NCBI RefSeq assembly: GCF_022767005.1
Contig: NZ_JALEOV010000034.1
Location: 1 to 62,264 of the forward strand
Direction of reading: 5' to 3'
From: Peptoniphilus sp.
Lineage (GTDB): Bacteria > Bacillota > Clostridia > Tissierellales > Peptoniphilaceae
Length of the DNA stretch: 62,264 bases
Made by a program: the position numbers and the translations under genes. Of this stretch, positions 45,598 to 54,414 are shown piece after piece. The first letter of the stretch is position 1; each line of letters begins with the position of its first letter. Under the pieces are notes generated by a model. The model made no database searches, was not told where the DNA came from, and saw only the letters and a program-made list of their open reading frames with translations.

Positions 45598-46653
45598 CTA
45601 AATTCTCATGACGACTTTTCCACTGCAAGCTTTTAAAAGTCTATTCATAATACTAAGACCAATTCCCCTTAGTTCAAAACCCTCTGCAAAAATTATGTCT
45701 ACATTTTCTTCATCACATCTTCTCAATGCGTCAAATAGATTTGATGCAACTTCTTCAAGATGTTCTCTTGAGCCAAGGTTTATTAAAAGTTTTATATCTA
45801 AATTTTTGTACTGGTCATAAGTTTCATCAGTTGCAAGAACTGCAATCTTTTTGCCCTTATTTTCGCTAATATTTTTTTTAATTTCATTTACAACTTTATC
45901 TAGTCTTCCGCCAAAACAAATCGCCTCTGCCCTTGGTGCATAATGTCTATATTTTTGTCCCGGAGATTTTGGAATTTCCCCACTTTTTGAATCAATTGTG
46001 GCACTATCTATTGCAATGTTTTTATCGATTTCTCTTAAATCTTCTAGAGTAATTTTCCCTGGTCTTAAAATCATTGGCGGATCAACTGTTACATCAAGCA
46101 CAGTAGATTCAATTCCAACCACAGAATGACCACCATCTACTATTATATCTACTCGACCTTCTAAATCTTCTATAACATGCTCCACTTTAGTTGGAGATGG
46201 TCTACCAGATAAATTTGCAGAAGGAGCTGCCACTGGAAAGCTTACTGATTTTAAAATATCGTGGGCTATCTTATTATTTGGCTCTCTTATTGCAACAGTT
46301 TCAAGTCCACCAGTTGCTTCATTTGGTATAATCTCAGATCTCTTAAAAATAATAGTAAGAGGTCCTGGCCAAAATTTTTCAATGCATTTTTTTGCAACAT
46401 CGGGAATTTCTGAAACTAATTCCTCAAGTTGTGAATTTTCTGCAATGTGAAGTATTAGTGGATTGTCGCTAGGTCTGCCCTTTGCTTCGTATATTTTTTT
46501 ACAAGCTCTCTTGTTAAGTCCATTTCCTCCAAGTCCATAAACTGTTTCTGTTGGAAAGACAACAAGACCTCCATCACTTAAAGTTTCACTAATTTTCTTA
46601 AGATAAATTTTATCTTTTGCATTTCCTTTAAATTTAATAATATCTGTTTTCAA
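45598..46653 (-). CDS. sua5: L-threonylcarbamoyladenylate synthase (Sua5/YwlC/TsaC family)
   Basis: A 351-residue enzyme making the threonylcarbamoyl-AMP used for t6A37 of tRNA. The YrdC domain (about 10-200) has VFPTETVYGLGGNG, KGRPSDNPL and PSANLSGRPSPT; residues about 225-351 are the Sua5 C-terminal domain, absent from short TsaC proteins. The start codon is TTG (46653) behind GAGGTG, and that ribosome site is part of the terminator stem of the upstream gene. It is the first gene of its cluster. Confidence 0.94.
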   Translation of the reverse strand: MKTDIIKFKGNAKDKIYLKKISETLSDGGLVVFPTETVYGLGGNGLNKRACKKIYEAKGRPSDNPLILHIAENSQLEELVSEIPDVAKKCIEKFWPGPLTIIFKRSEIIPNEATGGLETVAIREPNNKIAHDILKSVSFPVAAPSANLSGRPSPTKVEHVIEDLEGRVDIIVDGGHSVVGIESTVLDVTVDPPMILRPGKITLEDLREIDKNIAIDSATIDSKSGEIPKSPGQKYRHYAPRAEAICFGGRLDKVVNEIKKNISENKGKKIAVLATDETYDQYKNLDIKLLINLGSREHLEEVASNLFDALRRCDEENVDIIFAEGFELRGIGLSIMNRLLKACSGKVVMRI

Positions 46654-46702
46654 AAAAACACCTCTATTCTTTACATTATACCAAGAATAGAAGTGTTTTT
46701 TA
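46654..46702 (-). terminator. Terminator of the LTA synthase-M20 operon, overlapping sua5 promoter and ribosome site
   Basis: ACACCTCTATTCTT (46658-46671) pairs with AAGAATAGAAGTGT (46683-46696), 13 of 14 pairs, with T7 on the reverse strand. The loop holds TATAAT and the distal arm holds GAGGTG, the sua5 ribosome site. Confidence 0.8.
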
Positions 46703-46706
46703 ATAC

Positions 46707-47903
46707 TTAATTCTTATTTAATTTTCTGTGTGGGATAATTTTTCCATTTTTAACATTTTCTTCAAACTCTTTAATTATTTTTTCAAAAACTTCATCATCA
46801 GTTAAAATTGTAATTCCAACTTCAACTATTGCAGCAATTACTTTCTTCATTTGGCTAAAGGCATAGTCTGTCATAGTTGCTTCCCTAAGTTCCACTGTAT
46901 GCCCATTTACACTTTCATCTGCAATTTTAAAATATCCGTGAATAGTTGGCACTTCGTGAGAAAAATTTCCTGCGTCAGTAGAACCCTTGTTGAGTTCAAT
47001 ATCCTTTATCTCTTCGTTGAGATATTTTTCTAGTTTTTCTTTTAAAACTGAGTTAAAGGCATTATTTCTAACTGTATTGTCATTTCCCTTTTCATATTCA
47101 GAAATTTTAACTTCACAACCAGTAGCAAGAGCTGCTCCCTTTGCACAATTTTCTAATTTTTCTAAAATTTCTAGTAAATCTTTTTTCTCTGGGCTTCTTG
47201 CGTAAAATCTTGAGTCCGTGTAATCTGGAATAATATTTGCAGCTTTGCCACCATCTTTTATTATCCCGTGGATTCTCGTGCCATCTTTAGTTTCTTGTCT
47301 TAAAGCATTTATTGCAGAAAATAAGACTATTTGTGCGTCTAATGCGTTGATTCCCTTTTCAGGTGCATCCGATGCGTGAGAAGTTTTGCCAAAGAATTCA
47401 AATCTTCTTGTAGAAAGTGCAAGTGAATTTGGTGTAAGTGAATTATAGGAGGCTGGATGCATTTCAATTGCAACATCTACATCCTTTAATTCATCTGAAT
47501 TTGCAATTTCAATTTTTGTTCCTCCAACTTCTTCTGCTGCAGTTCCAAAAACTATTACCCTTCCGCCAATTTCGTCGATTAGTTTAGAAAGGACAATGCC
47601 TGCTCCAGTTGCAGTTGCACCTAAAATATTATGACCACATCCATGACCAATCCCTGGAAGTGCATCGTATTCTGATAAATAGGAAACTGTCCTGCCCTCT
47701 TTTTTTGAGTCATAAACAGCCTTAAAAGAAGTTTCACATCCCATGTAGGGACATTCTATTTCAAAGCCATGTTTCTTTAATAAATCAATGTGTGCCTTTG
47801 AAGATTTATATTCTTCAAATCCAAGTTCTGGATTTTCATAAATAAAGTTTCTAAGTTCATCTAATTCTCCTGAAATTTCTTCAACTCTTTTTAATATATC
47901 CAT
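46707..47903 (-). CDS. M20 family metallo-amidohydrolase
   Basis: A 398-residue M20D-type peptidase/amidohydrolase. Metal-site motifs are GIGHGCGHNILG, AAEEVGGTK and IEMHPASY, with HASDAPEKGINALDA in the dimerisation domain and GSTDAGNFSHEVP near the end. It is closer to the AbgB/YxeP-like amidohydrolases than to dipeptidases. It starts 7 bp after the LTA-synthase-like gene, an unexpected partner; a role in trimming wall-derived or scavenged peptides is only a guess. Confidence 0.87.
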   Translation of the reverse strand: MDILKRVEEISGELDELRNFIYENPELGFEEYKSSKAHIDLLKKHGFEIECPYMGCETSFKAVYDSKKEGRTVSYLSEYDALPGIGHGCGHNILGATATGAGIVLSKLIDEIGGRVIVFGTAAEEVGGTKIEIANSDELKDVDVAIEMHPASYNSLTPNSLALSTRRFEFFGKTSHASDAPEKGINALDAQIVLFSAINALRQETKDGTRIHGIIKDGGKAANIIPDYTDSRFYARSPEKKDLLEILEKLENCAKGAALATGCEVKISEYEKGNDNTVRNNAFNSVLKEKLEKYLNEEIKDIELNKGSTDAGNFSHEVPTIHGYFKIADESVNGHTVELREATMTDYAFSQMKKVIAAIVEVGITILTDDEVFEKIIKEFEENVKNGKIIPHRKLNKN

Positions 47904-47910
47904 AATTCAC

Positions 47911-49761
47911 CTACTCATTTATTCTATAATATTCGTACTTTTTATAATTTTCGTATAGCTCTTTTGCTTCACCTTTTACATCTTTTCTAGGATAAGTATT
48001 AACTCCATCAAATATAAAATTTCTAGAAATAATTGGAAGTTTTTTCCTAAGTTCCGAATTGTATATAAAGAAATTATCCACTTTATTGTAGTTTAACATA
48101 TCAAGGACAATTGAAGAAAGATAATTGGCAGAAATTGCGTTGCCATCTTTAACTTCAACATTTTCTCTATTTAAAAATGCTTTTCCACTTTCGTTTGCAA
48201 CTATTACATAGGGTGTTGAATAAAATTCAATTTCCTTTTCCAAATCATCGTTAGACAATTTTATCCCAATTTCATCAAAAGCACTTGGGTCATTTCCAAG
48301 TCCAGGCAAGTGATCACCGTAAAATACCATAATAGTTGGTTCTTCTATACTCATCATCATGTCGTAAACTTCGCCAAGCATTATGTCCATATCCTTTATC
48401 CCAAGAAAATAAGATCCAAAATTATTTGCACCATCGTCTGATAAAATAGAATCACATTCATAAGGTAAATTTTTTCCATATTTATCGTAAAAATATGGTC
48501 CATGGTTTTGAATATCTAATCCATAGCTAAAAATTGGCTCATCAGAATTATTTACAGCTTCTAAAAATCTATTTCTATATATTTCTGAAAATTGTCTCTC
48601 TGAAACATATCCACCTTTTATTTCAGGATTTTCAATATCTTCTAAAAAATAATTATCCTTAAAACTTAATTTTGGATATACACTTTGTCTTCCATAAAAC
48701 CATGCATATCCTGGATGAAATGCCATAGTCTTATATCCAATTGTATCTAAAAGACTTGGAAGTGATGAAACATCCCTTTTTATTGCATTAAAGGCAAAAC
48801 TTTCATCAGGCGCACAGTCAATAGTAAGTGCACCCGTTAGTACATCAAACTCAGTATCTCCCGTTCCTCCTCCAAAGGAAGGAGTCACAATTCTACCATA
48901 CATCACAGAGTTCTTCTTTAATTTTTTAAAATTATAGTTTGGATCATTTTCTTTAGAAAAATGAAATTGTGGATTTTCAGAAAGATCTGTAAAAGCCTCT
49001 CCCATTATCCAAATAATATTTGGACGAGGATTGTATTTTATTACCGAAATTTCTTCTCCATGGTCAACTCTGTCTATTTTTTCCATTTCCTTTTTATTAT
49101 ATCCCTCTGGAGATCTTACAAATGATTTTTTTAGATTATATATAAATGCAAAATTAAAACCTTTAGAGTTAAAGTGATCTATTAAATTATATTTATTTCC
49201 CATAAGTGGCAAACTATTATATATTGCATCCCTTGAATAAACAAAATTAAATAATAAAGCTGATACAATTAATATAGAAAGAATTGATAATAATCTGTCC
49301 TTTACTTTTAACTTTTCACTCTTAAAAAAACGTGAAATAAAAATTAAAAAAACAAGAAATATTACAAAAATTACTATGGAAGTAACATCGGGATGAAAGG
49401 AGTTTTGTGACATTTTAAAAGCTTCCAAAGATAATCCAATATCAGATATCCTAAAAGGTGCACTTCTATAAAATACCTTTGTCCTATGTACTGTAAATAA
49501 TATTAAATAAAAGATCGTATTAAAAATTAGTGCAAATCTTCGCCTCCCAAAAATTCCTTGAAATAAAATTCCAGTTAGAAAAATTGGAATAAAATTCAAA
49601 ATTAATATAATGGGACTTCTTACTATTTTTTCAATAATTCCTGTATCACTTGGGGCAAGAAGTAGCATTGCAAGAGTTATTACCAAAGAAAATAAAATTT
49701 GGCTTACTAAATCTATAATATCAAAGCTTCTAGCCTCACTATTTTTTTCCTTATTAAACAA
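47911..49761 (-). CDS. LTA synthase-family phosphoglycerol transferase (sulfatase fold)
   Basis: 616 residues. About five N-terminal membrane helices (within 1-200) are followed by an extracellular sulfatase-type domain. WIMGEAFTDLSE carries the first metal Glu, GGGTGDTEFDVLTG the catalytic Thr, and FYGDHLPGLG and NHGP further metal ligands. Such enzymes polymerise or transfer glycerol phosphate from phosphatidylglycerol onto lipoteichoic acid or related glycans. The start codon is TTG (49761) behind AAGGTGAT. TATAAT lies upstream at about 49787. The acceptor is unknown; LtaS itself or a capsule-modifying paralogue are both possible. Confidence 0.85.
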   Translation of the reverse strand: MFNKEKNSEARSFDIIDLVSQILFSLVITLAMLLLAPSDTGIIEKIVRSPIILILNFIPIFLTGILFQGIFGRRRFALIFNTIFYLILFTVHRTKVFYRSAPFRISDIGLSLEAFKMSQNSFHPDVTSIVIFVIFLVFLIFISRFFKSEKLKVKDRLLSILSILIVSALLFNFVYSRDAIYNSLPLMGNKYNLIDHFNSKGFNFAFIYNLKKSFVRSPEGYNKKEMEKIDRVDHGEEISVIKYNPRPNIIWIMGEAFTDLSENPQFHFSKENDPNYNFKKLKKNSVMYGRIVTPSFGGGTGDTEFDVLTGALTIDCAPDESFAFNAIKRDVSSLPSLLDTIGYKTMAFHPGYAWFYGRQSVYPKLSFKDNYFLEDIENPEIKGGYVSERQFSEIYRNRFLEAVNNSDEPIFSYGLDIQNHGPYFYDKYGKNLPYECDSILSDDGANNFGSYFLGIKDMDIMLGEVYDMMMSIEEPTIMVFYGDHLPGLGNDPSAFDEIGIKLSNDDLEKEIEFYSTPYVIVANESGKAFLNRENVEVKDGNAISANYLSSIVLDMLNYNKVDNFFIYNSELRKKLPIISRNFIFDGVNTYPRKDVKGEAKELYENYKKYEYYRINE

Positions 49762-49924
49762 AAAATCACCTTCTAGTAGACAATTATATAATATATTGTA
49801 AAGTTTTTGAAATATTTTTGTAAACTTTTTATAATGTTATATACTTTTATTAAAATTTTTACACCGAGTTATTTTTATCAATTTTAATTTAATAACTACT
49901 TTTTAATAAATTTTACTTAAAATA

Positions 49925-50092
49925 AAAAGACTGCCAAAGCAGCCTTAGTTTCTCTTTTCAGAGTGAAGATTGGTATAATTTTATTATTAATCTTAGGAGT
50001 TATGGGGTGTCCCAAAATCAAAGTATTTTTGTTAAATGACATTAACTATCATTAACTGTCTTTATTATATTATGCTTTTATTAATTTGTAAA
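49925..50092 (-). ncRNA. Candidate small RNA with own promoter and terminator
   Basis: Reverse strand: TTTACA (50087-50092), 17 bp, TATAAT (50064-50069), predicting a transcript of about 135 nt from near 50058 to 49925. It would fold into a 5' hairpin (GACA-TTAA/TTAA-TGTC, 50038-50060), GGGACACCC, AAGATT/AATCTT, CTCT-GAAA-AGAG (49952-49963) and a terminator GGCTGC/GCAGTC with T5. A C-rich single-stranded CACCCCATAACTCCT could pair with ribosome sites. No convincing ORF. No known family recognised. Confidence 0.5.
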
Positions 50093-50225
50093 GTCTTTTT
50101 GATAGCTTTTATCATTTTTATTTTACGAGAATTTATTTAAAAATTTTAATGCTTTAAAATCCATAAAAAGTCTTAAAATTAGTATTTTTATCTTTAAAAT
50201 CATCCCAACTCTTAACTATTAAATT
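50093..50225. other. AT-rich spacer
   Basis: No gene, hairpin or repeat of note seen between the two candidate RNA elements. Confidence 0.5.
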
Positions 50226-50345
50226 TTTGCACTAAAAATGCACCCAAGGAGGTGGGTGCAAGGGGATTCCGGTAATTGTGATATTAAGGAAAAAAGCTGG
50301 TAAACTATAAGGGATTCTTAATAAAATATTTCACAATTATCTTAC
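50226..50345 (-). ncRNA. Candidate structured RNA element with anti-Shine-Dalgarno loop
   Basis: On the reverse strand an outer stem AATTGTGA/TCACAATT, continued by TATTAAG/CTTAATA (about 50274-50341, one arm with a 7-nt bulge), is followed by a hairpin GCACCC/GGGTGC (50240-50259) whose loop is ACCTCCTT, the 16S rRNA anti-Shine-Dalgarno sequence. ATTTTTAG follows, so it would work as a terminator. On the forward strand the same loop reads AAGGAGGT. Promoter evidence is weak. Confidence 0.4.
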
Positions 50346-50359
50346 ACATAGTATATAAT
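50330..50359 (+). promoter_or_regulatory. Promoter of the LysR gene
   Basis: TTCACA (50330-50335), 18 bp, TATAAT (50354-50359), about 60 bp before the LysR ribosome site. Confidence 0.6.
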
Positions 50360-50426
50360 AAATTTATTGTAAAATAAATTTATAAAAATTTGTATACACA
50401 ACAAAATTTATTTGATAGGAGAAAAC

Positions 50427-51395
50427 ATGAATTTCGAAAGTATTTACTATTTTACAGAGTTAGCTAAAACTCTAAACATGAATGAAACTGGCGACAAACT
50501 TTATATATCGCAACAAACTTTGTCTAACCACATAAAAAGACTTGAAGATTATTATGGCACAAAATTATTTTTTAGAAAGCCAAAGCTTATGCTCACTCCC
50601 ATTGGCGAAGAATATTTAAAGTATGCAGAAAAACTCCTTACAGCTGAAGCCGACATGATAAATAAAATTAGAGATATGGAAAGTGAAGATATTGGCAAAT
50701 TAATAATAGGTGCATCTTCTCCTAGAGCTGATATTTTTATTCCATCAATTATAGAAAAATTTACTGAAGAATTTCCAAAAGTTGGTCTAGTGCTTCACGA
50801 AAAGCAATCTCACGAACTTGAAGAAATGTGCGTGGAAAATAAAATAGATATTGCTATAAGCATTGACGAAAATTATAAAAATGAAAATTTAAAATCTCGC
50901 CTTCTCTTAGATGAAAAATTGTACTTGTGCGTTAGTGACAGGCTTTTAAAAAAGCATGTCTACGACTTAGAATCGTTAAAGGAAAAATCCTTTGAAAGAA
51001 TTAACTTAAAAGATTTTGAAAAAGTTCCCTTCCTACTTTACACTCAAGACAATAGAATAAGATCCTTGATCAACAAAAGTTTTAAAGATGCAGGTGTCAG
51101 ACCAATTGACTACATAGAAACTGCCTATTCACGAATTGCTCTTGCCATTTGCAATAAAGCTCTTGCTGCAGTATTTATTTCTCAAATGAATATAAAAAGA
51201 TGGATGCACGAATTTGATGACGATATTAATATTTTTCCACTTTATTCAAAAAATAAACCTGTAACTCTTGGCATCTATGCAATAAAAAATAAAAATAGAT
51301 ATATTACAAAATATGCAAAGAGATTTGTAGAACTTTTGGAAGAATACTTTAATTCAATTAATTCAGAAAAATTAGAAAAAATCTCAAAAAAGTAG
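50427..51395 (+). CDS. LysR-family transcriptional regulator
   Basis: A 322-residue regulator. The N-terminal winged helix (residues 1-60) has the LysR pattern FTELAKTLNMNETGDKLYIS and QQTLSNHIKRLEDYYGTKLF, followed by a type 2 periplasmic-binding-like effector domain (about 88-300). The start ATG at 50427 follows ATAGGAG; the frame is open five codons further to a TTG with no ribosome site. It stands alone between a gene-poor region and htrA (opposite strand), so its target is not obvious; LysR proteins often act on a neighbouring divergent unit, which here would be the candidate RNA region. Confidence 0.9.
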   Translation: MNFESIYYFTELAKTLNMNETGDKLYISQQTLSNHIKRLEDYYGTKLFFRKPKLMLTPIGEEYLKYAEKLLTAEADMINKIRDMESEDIGKLIIGASSPRADIFIPSIIEKFTEEFPKVGLVLHEKQSHELEEMCVENKIDIAISIDENYKNENLKSRLLLDEKLYLCVSDRLLKKHVYDLESLKEKSFERINLKDFEKVPFLLYTQDNRIRSLINKSFKDAGVRPIDYIETAYSRIALAICNKALAAVFISQMNIKRWMHEFDDDINIFPLYSKNKPVTLGIYAIKNKNRYITKYAKRFVELLEEYFNSINSEKLEKISKK

Positions 51396-51419
51396 GTGAA
51401 GTATAAAACTTCACCCACT
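51391..51419. terminator. Bidirectional terminator between lysR and htrA
   Basis: AGTAGGTGAAGT (51391-51402) pairs with ACTTCACCCACT (51408-51419), 11 of 12 pairs, with T-rich flanks on both strands. Confidence 0.85.
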
Positions 51420-51426
51420 TTTTTAT

Positions 51427-52686
51427 TTAAAATCCATTTTCAAATTCTTGTCTAAATCTATTAAATAAATCTTGTTGTTCTTGTTGCCTTTGTTGATATT
51501 CTTTAGCTCTTGCTTCTTCTTGAGCTTTAATATCCTTTTGTGCTTCCTTATCATTTTCTATTGAATAATTAGAAAATTTAACTTCCGTAGTTTGTGCCTT
51601 TCCCTTTCTTACATAGCTAACTTCAGCACTATCTCCTTCTTGATATTTGTACAAAATTGACTTTAAGGCATTGTTGTCATTTACTTCGTCCTTTCCAATT
51701 TTAGTAATAATATCTCCGGCCTCAAGTCCAGCTTTAGCTGCAGGTGATCCTTCATAAACTTTGTATACAAAAATTCCTTTTTCTACATCAGTTTTTCCAT
51801 TAAATACTTGTGCTGCAACATTTAAGTTCATTGTAAGCATTCCCATTGACATTTCTTTGTAGCTTCCAGTTTCTATGACTTGTTTTACAATTGGTTTTAT
51901 AAAATTAATTGGAATTGAAAATCCAAGTCCCTCTGCTGATTGAACTTTTACAGTGTTTATTCCTATGACTTCACCCTCTGCATTTAGAAGTGGTCCACCA
52001 GAATTTCCGCCGTTAATTGAGGCATCGGTTTGGATAAGTCCTGTCATATATCCGCCACCACTTACTGCACCAACATATCTGTCAAGTCCAGAGATTATTC
52101 CTTGAGTTACAGTTTGTGAAAATTGCAATGAAATTGGATTTCCAATTGCAATTGCTGTATCTCCAATAGAAAGTTTATCAGAATCACCGAGAGTTGCTAC
52201 ATTTAACTTTTCATTAGTATTAACTTTTACAATGGCAAGATCTACATTTTCATCTGCCCAAATAGTTTTCCCTTGAATGTCTTTTTCATTGTTAAGTCTA
52301 ACTGTTACATCGTCTACTACTTTGTTGTTTAATTTTACAACATGGGCATTTGTAAGGATGTATCCCTTTGGATCTACTATTACACCTGAGCCAACACCTT
52401 GAACTTCAACTTGACCAAAGAATGATTGTTGTACTCCCTTTGTTGTAATTCCTACAACTGATGACATTGATTTTTTTGCAACAGCAGATGCAACGCTAAC
52501 ATTATCCTTCGCAGAAATTGTTATATTAGAATTTCCTTCATTTGATGTAGATGAATTCATATTAGGCAATATTTTATAAGTTGTAATTGCCGAACCAATT
52601 ATTCCACCAATTAGTGAAAAAACTAAAGCTATTATAACAATTATTTTTCCCATACCTTTATTTTTTTCGTTTCTATTATTATCCAT
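51427..52686 (-). CDS. htrA: Membrane-anchored HtrA/DegP-type serine protease
   Basis: A 419-residue trypsin-fold quality-control protease outside the membrane. Residues about 12-35 are a signal anchor (IIVIALVFSLIGGIIGSAIT). The catalytic triad is His in TNAHVV, Asp in VDLAIVKV and Ser in GGNSGGPLL. A C-terminal PDZ domain (about 285-380, AAKAGLEAGDIITKIG) is followed by a Gln/Glu-rich tail (YQQRQQEQQDLF). The family degrades misfolded exported proteins. It follows AAGGGGGAAAAT and is a single gene. Confidence 0.95.
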   Translation of the reverse strand: MDNNRNEKNKGMGKIIVIIALVFSLIGGIIGSAITTYKILPNMNSSTSNEGNSNITISAKDNVSVASAVAKKSMSSVVGITTKGVQQSFFGQVEVQGVGSGVIVDPKGYILTNAHVVKLNNKVVDDVTVRLNNEKDIQGKTIWADENVDLAIVKVNTNEKLNVATLGDSDKLSIGDTAIAIGNPISLQFSQTVTQGIISGLDRYVGAVSGGGYMTGLIQTDASINGGNSGGPLLNAEGEVIGINTVKVQSAEGLGFSIPINFIKPIVKQVIETGSYKEMSMGMLTMNLNVAAQVFNGKTDVEKGIFVYKVYEGSPAAKAGLEAGDIITKIGKDEVNDNNALKSILYKYQEGDSAEVSYVRKGKAQTTEVKFSNYSIENDKEAQKDIKAQEEARAKEYQQRQQEQQDLFNRFRQEFENGF

Positions 52687-52811
52687 ATTTTCCCCCTTAC
52701 TTTTTTATATATATTAGAATGATTATGTGAAAAATAAATGATTTTATTATCAAAGGTTTTTGAAAAATTAAAACAATCTTAAAAACTTTGTGCAATTTTC
52801 ATACTAATAAT

Positions 52812-52836
52812 TAAAAAGAGACCTTTCGAGGTCTCT
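52812..52836 (-). terminator. Terminator of metNIQ
   Basis: AGAGACCT (52817-52824) pairs with AGGTCTCT (52829-52836) around a 4-nt loop; TTTTTAATT follows on the reverse strand. Confidence 0.9.
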
Positions 52837-52851
52837 AAAATATTTTTTAAA

Positions 52852-53706
52852 TTATTTTCCAAAAGCAGGGATAACTGCTCCTTTGAATTTTTCTTCGATT
52901 AATTTCTTTGCTGCATCAGAATTTAAAACTTCAATGAATTTTTTGAATTTTTCTTTTTCAGCATCTTCTTTTCTAATTGCCACTAAATTTGCATAAGGTG
53001 AATCCTTTGATTCTAAGAAGATTGAATCTTTAGTTGGGTCAAGACCCTTTCCAATTGCAAAGTTTGAATTTATAACTGCAGCTCCAGCATCCTTATAAAC
53101 TTGTACAATTGAAGGTGCATCCATTGCTGTAAATTTTAAATTCTTTGGATTTTCTGCAATATCTTTTTCTGTTGAATTAAGATTTGTCTTGTCTTTTAAT
53201 TTAATAAGACCAGCATCTTCAAGAAGTATTAATGCTCTTGCTCCATTGCTTGGGTCATTAGGTATAATAATTTCTGATCCATCCTTGATTTCGTCCACTG
53301 ATTTATATTTTTCTGAATATAAAGCCATTGGTTCGATATGAACATATCCAAGTACAGCAAGATTTTTTATTCCTCTTTCTTCTACAAAACTATCAAGGTA
53401 TGGTTTGTGTTGGAAGTAATTTGCGTCAAGATCTCCCGCTTCAAGTTGTAGGTTTGGTTGAACATAATCGTCAAAATTTACAACTTCAACATCAAGTCCT
53501 TGTTCCTTAAATTCATCCTTTAATCCTTCGATTATTTCACCATGAGGTGTAGGTGAAACACCGATTACGATTTTGTTATCTCCATCCTTTGTTTCTTCCG
53601 CAACAGCCTTGTTGCCTTCTGCCTTTGTGTTTTCCTTTTTTGCTCCGCCACAAGCTGTAAGTGTTAGAGCAAGCACTAGTGAAAGTGCTACAATAATTTT
53701 TTTCAT
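52852..53706 (-). CDS. metQ: Methionine-binding lipoprotein
   Basis: A 284-residue NlpA/MetQ solute-binding lipoprotein. A signal peptide with lipobox LTAC (Cys at about 19) is followed by a low-complexity Lys/Glu linker, then the binding domain with VIGVSPTPHGEII, YFQHKPYLDSF and IPNDPSNGARAL, which are typical MetQ segments. It delivers methionine to MetNI. It is the last gene of the T-box-controlled metN-metI-metQ operon. The start follows AAAGGAGAGAAAAA. Confidence 0.94.
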   Translation of the reverse strand: MKKIIVALSLVLALTLTACGGAKKENTKAEGNKAVAEETKDGDNKIVIGVSPTPHGEIIEGLKDEFKEQGLDVEVVNFDDYVQPNLQLEAGDLDANYFQHKPYLDSFVEERGIKNLAVLGYVHIEPMALYSEKYKSVDEIKDGSEIIIPNDPSNGARALILLEDAGLIKLKDKTNLNSTEKDIAENPKNLKFTAMDAPSIVQVYKDAGAAVINSNFAIGKGLDPTKDSIFLESKDSPYANLVAIRKEDAEKEKFKKFIEVLNSDAAKKLIEEKFKGAVIPAFGK

Positions 53707-53763
53707 TTTTTTCTCTCCTTTTATTTTGTATTTATATTAATTCTAAAAAATTAGAAAAAACAC

Positions 53764-54414
53764 CTATCTTTTATCAATTTTATCTGCTATTTTATTTCCA
53801 ATAAATTGTACAATTTGTACGAGAATTATTATTACGATTACTGCTGACCAAAGTATTAACGGCTCATTTCTTTGGTAGCCATATCTGTTGGCAATATCTC
53901 CTAGTCCGCCACCACCCATGACACCAGCCATTGCTGAATAACCTATTACATTAATAACTGTCATAGTTATTCCAGCAACAATCATTGGCATTGCTTCTGG
54001 TATTAAAACCTTAAAAATAATTTCTCCCTTAGTTGAGCCCATAGATTTGGCTGCTTCAATTACACCTTGATCCACTTGTATGAAATATCCTTCCATTAAC
54101 CTTGCCACAAAAGGCGCAGCTGAAAGTGAAAGTGGAATTATCATTGCTGCTGTTCCATAGGATTTTCCAACTATAAGCCTAGATAGAGGAAATACAACTA
54201 TCATTAAAATTACGAAAGGAAAGGACCTAAGAACATTTATTATCCCATCTAATGCCGAATAAATTTTTGTTGATTCAGTTAGACCACCTGGTCTTGTAGT
54301 AGTCAAAATTATTCCCAATGGAATTCCTATTGCAAGAGCAATAATTGTAGATGCTATTACCATTACAAGAGTCTGTGGAATTGCCGGCAAAACTATATCG
54401 ATTATTCTATCCAT
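53764..54414 (-). CDS. metI: Methionine ABC transporter permease
   Basis: A 216-residue permease with five predicted helices and the coupling-helix motif EAAKSMGSTKGEIIFKVLIPEA. It forms a homodimeric channel with MetN and receives methionine from MetQ. It starts on the base after the metN stop (TAG then ATG), behind GAGGTG, so translation is coupled. Confidence 0.94.
   Translation of the reverse strand: MDRIIDIVLPAIPQTLVMVIASTIIALAIGIPLGIILTTTRPGGLTESTKIYSALDGIINVLRSFPFVILMIVVFPLSRLIVGKSYGTAAMIIPLSLSAAPFVARLMEGYFIQVDQGVIEAAKSMGSTKGEIIFKVLIPEAMPMIVAGITMTVINVIGYSAMAGVMGGGGLGDIANRYGYQRNEPLILWSAVIVIIILVQIVQFIGNKIADKIDKR

Noticed and set aside
50001..50055. Seventeen-codon forward ORF with AGGAG just before its ATG
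   Set aside because: Spacing of 2 bp is too short, no promoter fits, and the stretch is better explained as part of the reverse-strand RNA candidate.
50412..50426. Upstream TTG start for the LysR gene
   Set aside because: The five extra codons contain the ribosome site ATAGGAG used by the ATG at 50427.
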